A stretch of DNA of 5,434 bases from NCBI GenBank assembly GCA_949527715.1, contig CATEWF010000065.1, forward strand, positions 1 through 5,434, read 5' to 3'. This stretch comes from an uncultured Mycoplasmatota bacterium (GTDB taxonomy: Bacteria > Bacillota_I > Bacilli_A > Mycoplasmatales > Mycoplasmoidaceae). The notes under the pieces are model-generated. The model did not search any database, had not been told where the DNA came from, and saw nothing but the letters and a program-made list of their open reading frames with translations. Shown here one piece after another: positions 1 through 4,688 of the stretch; within the stretch, counting starts at the first letter, position 1; each line of letters opens with the position of its first letter. Made by a program: the position numbers and the translations under genes.

Positions 1-36
1 AGTGCACACCATTATTTTATCATTGGTGTTGCACTT
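1..36 (+). terminator. Hairpin at window edge, possible terminator or 3' end of a plus-strand gene
   Basis: The arms AGTGCACACC (1-10) and GGTGTTGCACT (25-35) pair with one bulged T around a 14-base loop, and four T residues follow (35-38). This is terminator-like for plus-strand transcription, but the loop is long and the left edge is cut by the window. Plus-strand reading frames also cross here: one closes with TAA at 38-40 and another with TAA at 78-80. Part of this stretch could therefore be the last codons of a truncated plus-strand gene. I cannot tell which from this window. Confidence 0.3.
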
Positions 37-52
37 TTAATTGCAATTTGGG

Positions 53-78
53 AACACGCTTGATTAGCGTGTTTTTTT
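53..78 (+). terminator. Rho-independent terminator, plus strand
   Basis: A perfect 8-bp stem (AACACGCT at 53-60, AGCGTGTT at 66-73) closes a 5-base loop, and the T tract runs through position 78. The T tract lies on the plus strand, so it ends a transcript entering from the left edge that converges on rpsB. In the minus direction the hairpin is followed by CCC rather than T residues, so it is a poor terminator for rpsB. Confidence 0.75.
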
Positions 79-94
79 AAGCTTTCTAGAAGAA

Positions 95-1135
95 TTATTT
101 CTTTTCTACAGGTTTTTCTTCGTTAGATTTTTGGAAACTTCTTCCAAATTTCTTGTGAGCAATGAAACCTTGATCAAATTTCTTCTTAGCTACTTCTGGA
201 AGGATGATTTCTTCATCTTTCTTACCAACGATACTTAATGGTTCACCTAAAGCTTCACAAATTGCGTCGTTTAAGATTGTAACAATTAAGAAGATTGTTC
301 TAATTGAAGTAGTGTTTGCTGGAATTAAGAAGTCAATTACGTCAGGATTTGTGTTTGTATTTGCGATAGCAACTACAGGAATACCTAATTTTTTAGCCTC
401 ACTAACTGCGTTATGTTCAGCGATTGGATCAGTCACTACGATAGCTTGTGGTAAACCTCTCATAGTTCTAATACCATTTAAGAATTTAGACATTTTTTCT
501 ACTTCTTTAGACATGTCTAATTGTTCTTTTTTAGAATAACGTTTAATTTCATCAGACATTTGAAGAGAAATTAAGTTATTTAATTTATCGATAGACTTAG
601 AAATAGTTTTGAAGTTAGTTAATGTACCACCTAATCATCTTTGGTTGATGTAGAATGATTTACTTCTTGTACATTCATTTTTGATTAAGTTTTTAACATA
701 GTCACCACGAGTACCAACGAATAGGATTCTTCCACCTTCTTTAGTAATGTCTCTTAAGAAGTTGTAAGCTCTGTCTAAGAAAATGATAGTTTTTAGGATA
801 TCAATGATTTGATTTTTTCCACCTTTACCCGGGTAGATGAATGGTCTCATCTTAGGGTTTCATCATTTAGCAGACATACCAATGTGGCATCCTGATTCCA
901 TTAATTTAGAAGCAGAAATTAATTTCTTAATTCCTGAATCTTTATTTTCTTCAAAAAATGCATCGATTTTAGCTTCAATATTTTTGTTTACTGCTTGAAA
1001 ATCTTTTGATGAATTTGCATCAAGTGATTTTTTTTCAGAAGCAACCTTCTTAGTAGATGGTTTTCTTGTTTTTTTAACTTCTGATTTTGCTTTTTCAGTT
1101 GTTTTTACAACTGATTCATCTTTAGTATTTGTCAT
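95..1135 (-). CDS. rpsB: 30S ribosomal protein S2 with long Lys-rich N-terminal extension
   Basis: This is small-subunit protein S2, a component of the 30S ribosome that binds late in assembly near S1 and the mRNA exit side. The 346-residue frame contains the S2 core from about residue 70. Typical signatures are KLMESGCHIG (77-86), WWNPKMRPFIYPG (91-103), FVGTRG, QRWLGGTLTNF (165-175), and the segments TMRGLPQAIVVTDP and AKKLGIPVVAIANTNTNPD. Trp91, Trp92 and Trp167 are UGA, so the gene looks broken into three pieces in the standard code. Residues 1-69 are an extra Lys/Ser/Glu-rich, low-complexity extension absent from typical S2, and the C-terminus is a basic/acidic tail. The ATG at 1135 is supported by AGAAAGG at 1140-1146, 4 bases upstream. 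It lies 39 bases after nusG with no terminator between, so it is probably the last gene of the rpmG-secE-nusG-rpsB operon. No tsf follows it. Confidence 0.96.
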
Positions 1136-1139
1136 ATAA

Positions 1140-1146
1140 CCTTTCT
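1140..1146 (-). promoter_or_regulatory. Shine-Dalgarno site of rpsB
   Basis: AGAAAGG on the minus strand, 4 bases before ATG 1135. It decides the start in favour of the long form with the N-terminal extension, instead of an internal start close to the conserved S2 core. Confidence 0.65.
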
Positions 1147-1174
1147 TTATAAATGTATTTTAATATTGCAAATA

Positions 1175-1852
1175 TTAGTCAATTTTTAAATCTGTGAATG
1201 CAGCATCAATTGTTGTAGCTCTACCAAAGAATTCAACTTCAACTGAAGCAGTACCTTTATCAAGATCAATGGCTTTAATGTCACCACAAGTTCCTGCAAA
1301 AGGACCAACTGTAATTTGAACAGTGTCACCAATTCTCAAGTTTGTTTCATAAACTTGTTTTGGAGCAACTGTTGGTTGTTCAGAATGACTTTGTTCAGAT
1401 TGTTGAACTTGTTCTTCTTGTTTTCTTTCAGTAACTGCTTCAAATTCTTCAATAGTAATTGGAATGGGCATTGCGCCTTTACCACTACTACCAACGAATC
1501 CCATAACACCATTTGTGTTACGAATTGTATATCAAATGTTTTGGTCCATAATCATATTAATGAAAATGTAACCTGGGAATTTATTTACAACTTTAATTTT
1601 AATTCTCTTATATCTACCATCTGGTAAAGTTTCTCATTTAGTTGTTTTAGTGTTCTTCATTGTTTTTGGCAATGATGGATCATCTTTAGAGAAAACATCT
1701 TCTTTAATTTTGTTTTCTTTGAAAATCTTAATTTCTTTTACATGATCTTCATAACCAAAATTACGAATCTTTTCTACTAAAGATTCAACTATTGAATCTT
1801 CTTTACCACCGATAGCAGTAATAATAAATCATTGTGCTGATGAGTTTTGCAT
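1175..1852 (-). CDS. nusG: Transcription termination/antitermination factor NusG
   Basis: NusG binds RNA polymerase through its NGN domain and modulates elongation, pausing and termination; its KOW domain contacts partners such as S10. The 225-residue product opens with QWFIITAIGGKED (7-19), the NGN start. The conserved core continues with FPGYIFINMIMDQNIWYTIR (92-111) and GVMGFVGSSGKGAMPIPI (115-132). The KOW domain runs from about 172 to the end (RIGDTVQITVGPFAG, then FFGRATTID). Trp8, Trp73 and Trp107 are UGA. Compared with the roughly 177-residue B. subtilis protein it has two additions: a charged Lys-rich insert within NGN (about 45-85) and a Gln/Glu/Ser-rich linker before KOW (about 143-171). 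The start is 8 bases after secE. Its AGAGG site (1858-1862) overlaps the secE stop codon, indicating coupled translation. Confidence 0.96.
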
Positions 1853-1860
1853 ATTAACCT

Positions 1861-2103
1861 CTATTTTATTAACCCACTAATTTGATCAAATCCTAAGAAT
1901 ATTAAACACAATAAAGCAACAATAATGATTGTAGTAAAAAAATCACGAACAATTCTTGACTTAGAAGGTCAAGTAATTCTTCCAAATTCTTTACCAATAC
2001 CAAAGAATCATTTCTTAAATTTATAAGAAAATTTTTTCTTAGGATCTTTTACTTTTACTTTTGATTTGTTGTCTTCAGAAACTACTTTAGATTTGTTTTT
2101 CAT
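1861..2103 (-). CDS. secE: Preprotein translocase subunit SecE
   Basis: SecE is the small essential membrane subunit that clamps SecY in the SecYEG channel. The 80-residue frame has a Lys-rich cytoplasmic N-terminus (1-31). Next comes an amphipathic segment with the SecE hallmark EFGRITWPSKSR (39-50). A single transmembrane helix, IIIVALLCLIFLGF, covers about 59-72, and the tail is short. Trp32 and Trp45 are UGA; the second is the invariant Trp of the W-P motif, so the standard code would cut the protein just there. The length suits single-span Gram-positive and mollicute SecE. It starts 27 bases after rpmG without an obvious ribosome binding site and sits directly ahead of nusG, as in most bacteria. 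Confidence 0.94.
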
Positions 2104-2130
2104 AGTGAATAAGCAATATAAAACTAAAAA

Positions 2131-2289
2131 TTATCTAGTTTCCTTATGTAAGGTTGTTTTCTTACATTGAGGGCAATATTTACGAAGTTCCAAACGTTTT
2201 TCACTTATTTTATTTCTTTGAATATGGTAATTACGTGAATTACATTCTTCACAGACTAATATCGCTTTAACTTTCATATTTTTAGACAT
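2131..2289 (-). CDS. rpmG: 50S ribosomal protein L33, zinc-binding (C+) form
   Basis: This is large-subunit protein L33. The 52-residue frame contains two CxxC pairs, Cys13/Cys16 (CEEC) and Cys39/Cys42 (CPQC). These define the zinc-ribbon type of L33. The other typical pieces are NYHIQRNK and RLELRKYCPQC. Two starts are possible: ATG 2289 (MSKNMKVKA) or ATG 2277 (MKVKA, 48 residues). The second matches the usual L33 N-terminus better, while the first immediately follows the U tract of the leader hairpin. Neither has a well-spaced Shine-Dalgarno site. The only good one, AAGGAG, is 18 bases before the first ATG and is buried in the hairpin. It is the first gene of the probable rpmG-secE-nusG-rpsB operon. 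Confidence 0.93.
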   Translation of the reverse strand: MSKNMKVKAILVCEECNSRNYHIQRNKISEKRLELRKYCPQCKKTTLHKETR

Positions 2290-2291
2290 TT

Positions 2292-2313
2292 AAAAAAGGA
2301 GCTTTGGCTCCTT
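2292..2313 (-). terminator. Terminator-like hairpin in the rpmG leader (possible attenuator)
   Basis: On the minus strand AAGGAGC and GCTCCTT form a perfect 7-bp stem (2296-2313) with the 4-base loop CAAA, followed by six T residues (2292-2297). The T tract ends two bases before the ATG at 2289. It has the full shape of an intrinsic terminator. It lies downstream of the promoter at 2332-2360, so it would act on the rpmG operon's own leader as well as on readthrough from the sigma-like gene. The 5' arm also contains the only strong Shine-Dalgarno sequence, so translational masking is an alternative. Confidence 0.65.
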
Positions 2314-2331
2314 CCAATTAAATGTATTCAT

Positions 2332-2360
2332 ATTATATATATGTATCTATAAAAAAGCAA
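2332..2360 (-). promoter_or_regulatory. Promoter of the rpmG-secE-nusG-rpsB operon
   Basis: On the minus strand TTGCTT (2355-2360) is separated by exactly 17 bases from a perfect TATAAT (2332-2337). The predicted start is an A near 2325, giving a leader of about 36 nt that contains the hairpin at 2292-2313. Confidence 0.7.
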
Positions 2361-2380
2361 ATATTTTTTATTTACAAAAA

Positions 2381-2950
2381 TTAATGAGAAAAATTTCATT
2401 TGATTTTCTCAGACAGCAATCTAAATTTTTTGTATATTTTTGTTTCGGTAGTACCAAATAAAAAAGCGATTGTTTTAGTAGAAAATCCTTTTAATTTCAT
2501 TTCAAACATTGATTTATAAAATGGATCAAAATTATTTTCAATATATTCTAATACTAAAGATAAAAAATCTTGTTTTTCTTCTTGTGAAATGCATTCACTA
2601 GTAGTAGATTTCAATTTATTTACCAATAAATCAAATTCTCTATTTTGTTTAATGGTTTTAATAACCTCTTTAATGATTTTAGTTTTAATGTTAATAAATA
2701 AAGCTTGATCAATATTGTATTTATTTTGATTTGTATCAAATCTTTTCAAACAATTAACAAAAGCAATATATAAAATGGAATCTAGTTCTGTAAAATGCAT
2801 CTTATTATTAGGAAAATGTGTTAAGATTATTTTTATTGCATAAGATCTCATAATATTTAAATTTTTAATATAAAGTCTATTTGTTGTTAAAAAACCTTGT
2901 TCTTTCTGAGAGTCAATAATCTCAGAAAGACTAATTTTAAATTTAATCAT
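2381..2950 (-). CDS. Divergent sigma-70-family (SigH/ComX-like) alternative sigma factor
   Basis: The product is 189 residues; the last codons (WNFSH) lie beyond a UGA read as Trp185. Residues about 31-105 resemble sigma region 2: a helix, then ELDSILYIAFVNCLKRFD (55-72), where sigma factors carry the 'D-L-x-Q-E-x-x-x-x-L-x-x-A-x-x-x-F-D' helix, then FINIKTKIIKEVIKTIKQN (85-103). Residues about 125-187 resemble region 4 with a helix-turn-helix around GFSTKTIAFLFGTTETKIY (155-173) and a basic recognition helix. The size fits a two-domain (sigma2-sigma4) factor. Position supports it: it precedes rpmG-secE-nusG, as sigH does in B. subtilis. The ATG lies 2 bases after the stop of the coiled-coil gene and has no Shine-Dalgarno site, so translation is probably coupled. 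The fold assignment rests on motif reading, not on a search; an HTH regulator remains possible. Confidence 0.68.
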
Positions 2951-2952
2951 AT

Positions 2953-3327
2953 CTATTCAGTTAAATTATTTTTGTTAACGATATTAACAATTCTTTTTTC
3001 AAGATTTGTCATACTTGTTTCAAGAGTGTCCATTCTTGCCTCGATGGCATCCATTCTTTTTTCAAGAATGTCTAATCTATCTACAATGTTTTCTAACATT
3101 AAAAGGACACGTTGATTAAATTGTTCTTGTTTTTCTCAACGTTTATTGTTTTGTTCTTCAAATTCTTTAAATCATTGAGGTTTTTGCACAATAACACCAG
3201 TTCCTTTAATAGTCATTATATCTGCTATTATTTTGTCGTTGCTAATCTTCTTTTTGATCTCTATAAGAGATCTTTTTGGTTTACAAAGATTTAATTGATT
3301 TATATTTTCTTTTTTCATAGTAGACAT
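2953..3327 (-). CDS. Coiled-coil protein of unknown function, coupled to the sigma-like gene
   Basis: I do not recognise this family. The 124-residue frame is hidden in the standard code by two UGA codons (Trp52, Trp64). The first 50 residues are basic and polar (KPKRSLIEIKKK) with a short hydrophobic run (IIADIMTIKGTGVIV, 33-47). A Glu/Gln/Phe-rich segment with both Trp follows (51-72). Residues 74-116 form a regular coiled coil: V74, L78, I81, L85, L88, M92, I95, M99, L102, M106, L109, I113 and I116 alternate 4-3 without a break. There is no signal peptide or convincing membrane helix, so it is probably cytoplasmic. The heptad architecture recalls coiled-coil families common in mycoplasmas (for example DUF16), but I cannot claim membership. 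It may start at ATG 3327 or ATG 3318. The sigma-like gene begins 2 bases after its TAG, suggesting joint expression and perhaps direct interaction. Confidence 0.8.
2990..3066 (-). repeat. In-gene direct repeat, 14 bp at 63-bp spacing
   Basis: The 14-mer CTTGAAAAAAGAAT (minus strand) occurs at 2990-3003 and again, identically, at 3053-3066, exactly 63 bases or 21 codons apart. It encodes LEKR at residues 88-91 and 109-112, in the same heptad register. This suggests growth of the coiled coil by a three-heptad duplication, though convergent heptad sequence could also produce it. Confidence 0.5.
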
Positions 3328-3392
3328 AATTGAAAAAATAGAGGTACAAGAAAAGTATCTTTTTTTATATTAAAAAAGTTTAATTTATACAT

Positions 3393-3423
3393 AAAAAAAT
3401 GATGGATTTTTTCCATCATTTTT
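3393..3423 (-). terminator. Rho-independent terminator after rpsO
   Basis: A near-perfect A/T-extended stem (A-rich arm and ATGATGGA at 3395-3406, TCCATCAT and T-rich arm at 3412-3423) closes a 5-base loop. In the minus direction it ends in seven T residues (complement of 3393-3399). It lies just past the rpsO stop and separates rpsO from the coiled-coil/sigma pair. The A/T flanks make it potentially active in both directions. Confidence 0.85.
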
Positions 3424-3427
3424 CAAA

Positions 3428-3697
3428 TTAATTTCTAAGACCCAAGTCTTTAATTAATTTACGGTAAGCTTCGATATCTTTCTTTTCTAAGTATCTTAGT
3501 AAAGATTTACGTCTAGAAACTTTTTGGAATAAACCTCTCTTTGTTGAGAAATCTTTTGGATTCTTAACTACATGCTTTGTAATTTCATTAATTTCAAGTG
3601 TTAATAAAGCAACTTGAGTTTGAATTGAACCAGTGTTGATTTCACTTCCGCCAAATTTTTTGATAGCTTCTTTTTTATTTTTACTTGTTACTGCCAT
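3428..3697 (-). CDS. rpsO: 30S ribosomal protein S15
   Basis: S15 is a primary 16S rRNA-binding protein that nucleates the central domain of the 30S subunit and forms a bridge to 23S rRNA. The 89-residue frame has the standard length and fold. It opens with a short N-terminal helix ending in KKFGGSEINTGSIQTQVALL (13-32), which holds the G-S-x-x-x-x-T-G-S-x-x-x-Q-V-A-L signature. The HVVKNPKDFSTKRGL (42-56) turn follows. The rRNA-binding segment is SRRKSLLRYLEKKDIEAYRK (61-80). It contains no Trp. AGAAAGGAAG (3711-3720) is a good ribosome binding sequence but sits 13 bases from the ATG, longer than usual. A separate promoter lies between this gene and pflA, and a terminator follows, so it appears to be a single-gene unit. 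Confidence 0.97.
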   Translation of the reverse strand: MAVTSKNKKEAIKKFGGSEINTGSIQTQVALLTLEINEITKHVVKNPKDFSTKRGLFQKVSRRKSLLRYLEKKDIEAYRKLIKDLGLRN

Positions 3698-3777
3698 AAT
3701 TGTTCTTTTACTTCCTTTCTTTGTATGACTATGTGCTATTTACCTAGTAATGAATGGAAGGGTTTCAAAACCAAGTA

Positions 3778-3806
3778 ATAGTATATAGATTATATATAAA
3801 AGTCAA
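3778..3806 (-). promoter_or_regulatory. Promoter of rpsO
   Basis: On the minus strand TTGACT (3801-3806) is followed by a 17-base spacer and TACTAT (3778-3783), predicting a start near 3771 and a leader of about 74 nt. A perfect TATAAT is also present at 3789-3794, but its best -35 (TTGCAA, 3810-3815) is only 15 bases away. The site begins just downstream of the pflA stop codon. Confidence 0.5.
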
Positions 3807-3815
3807 AAGTTGCAA

Positions 3816-4559
3816 TTATTTTTTAATGTTGCTAGTAATTATTTGAATTGCATCCAATATTTCGTCTTTAGAAGGCTCAGGAACATTAACAATTCTATAT
3901 TTCACTTTTAGTTGATTGTATTTTTGAACACCCATTGTGTGATATGGTTGCAATTCAAACTTATCATTGTATTTTAATGTTTTAAGAAATTTACCAAGCT
4001 TCTCTAAATCTTTTGGATCATCGGTATAACCAGGAAGTAAAACTTGTCGTATTCAATAATGTTGTTTGTTTTTTTCTAAGAATTTTATTAAGTTGATTTC
4101 GTTTTGATTTTCAACACCACATAATCCCTTGTGTTTTTTAGGATTAATATGTTTAATGTCAACCAATCATAAAGGTTTATATTTAATTATTTTTTTATAG
4201 AAGTTTAAATTAGTTGAATTAAAAGTAGCTCCAGAAGTATCTAAAGCAATACTTATATTGTTTTCATATCCAAGTCTACAAACTTCTAAACAAAAGTCCA
4301 TGTGAATTAATGGTTCTCCACCTGACAAAGTTATTCCGCCGCTATTCCTGTAATAAGATTCATTATGTCTATATCTTTCTATTAATTCTGTAGGCGTAAT
4401 AAAAGTTTTAGAACCGTTTATTTTTCATGATTCGGGATTGTGACAATATAAACATCTATAAGGACAACCTTGTAAGAATAAAACCAATCTTATTCCTGGT
4501 CCATCCACCGCACCAAAACTTTCAATTTTAAAATATGGTGCTCTTATTTCTTTATCCAT
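3816..4559 (-). CDS. pflA: Pyruvate formate-lyase activating enzyme (radical SAM)
   Basis: This iron-sulfur enzyme uses S-adenosylmethionine and an external electron donor to install the glycyl radical on pyruvate formate-lyase, which splits pyruvate into acetyl-CoA and formate without oxygen. The 247-residue product matches the family length (E. coli about 246). Visible signatures are FGAVDGPGIR (15-24), the cluster motif CPYRCLYC (Cys32, Cys36, Cys39) followed by HNPESW, the SAM-contact segment GGITLSGGEPL (74-84), VDIKH (133-137), LPGYTDD (175-181) and LQPYHTMGV (203-211). Trp45, Trp131 and Trp169 are UGA. No pflB is in this window, so the substrate protein must be encoded elsewhere. The ATG at 4559 begins the conserved N-terminus, with only a weak GAAG upstream. 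Other glycyl-radical activases are less likely because there is no extra ferredoxin insert. Confidence 0.92.
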
Positions 4560-4582
4560 ACTTCATTTATATGACAATCATT

Positions 4583-4611
4583 AGTATAACAAAAATAGTT
4601 TATGTTACTAA
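4583..4611 (-). promoter_or_regulatory. Weak promoter candidate for pflA
   Basis: On the minus strand TATACT (4583-4588) is a good -10. The best -35 at a 17-base spacing is the poor TTAGTA (4606-4611), which falls in the loop of the inverted repeat at 4593-4624. The predicted start is near 4576, giving a leader of about 17 nt. Confidence 0.35.
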
Positions 4612-4624
4612 CCATAAACTATTT
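4593..4624 (-). repeat. Perfect 12-bp inverted repeat upstream of pflA
   Basis: AAATAGTTTATG (4593-4604) and CATAAACTATTT (4613-4624) are exact reverse complements around an 8-base centre. The repeat lies 4 bases upstream of the pflA -10 and covers its -35 region, so it could be an operator. In the minus direction it is followed by a short T run (TTTTT, partly within the arm), so a second terminator for the lipoprotein gene is the alternative. Confidence 0.6.
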
Positions 4625-4645
4625 CCCAATTGCACTTATTATTGC

Positions 4646-4680
4646 AAAAAAGAAACACCTAATGTCTTAATTGGGTGTTT
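4646..4680 (-). terminator. Terminator of the LRR lipoprotein gene
   Basis: An 11-bp stem (4653-4663 with 4670-4680) has one imperfect pair (4660/4673) and a 6-base loop. In the minus direction it is followed by CTTTTTTG (complement of 4645-4652). It begins 9 bases after the lipoprotein stop codon. Confidence 0.7.
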
Positions 4681-4688
4681 ATTGTCTT

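Noticed and set aside
1..129. Plus-strand frame from position 1 to TAG 127-129, hydrophobic when TGA is read as Trp
   Set aside because: It would run through a clear terminator hairpin and into the 3' end of rpsB; the true end of the upstream gene cannot be placed from this fragment.
204..539. Plus-strand open frame opposite rpsB
   Set aside because: It mirrors a conserved S2 coding region on the other strand and shows no recognisable protein features.
635..1135. rpsB as a pseudogene broken by stops
   Set aside because: The interruptions are all UGA at conserved Trp positions, and the frame is continuous from 1135 to 95 under the mycoplasma code.
1136..1174. A separate promoter for rpsB in the nusG-rpsB gap
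   Set aside because: TTGACT occurs at the end of nusG, but the possible -10 sequences (TAAAAT, TACATT) sit at 14 or 19 bases, so support is too weak to annotate.
1316..1627. Plus-strand open frame opposite nusG
   Set aside because: A shadow of the NusG gene; low-complexity Phe/Asn-rich translation.
2290..2331. A 13-residue leader peptide (MNTFNWKEPKLLF) whose TAA directly abuts the rpmG ATG
   Set aside because: Its ATG is immediately after the TATAAT, upstream of the predicted transcription start near 2325, so the main promoter would not produce it. It would need an upstream start or readthrough from the sigma-like gene.
2897..3294. Two adjacent plus-strand open frames that look like small hydrophobic proteins
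   Set aside because: They are the reverse complement of the coiled-coil and sigma-like genes; the apparent hydrophobicity comes from complementing Lys/Glu codons.
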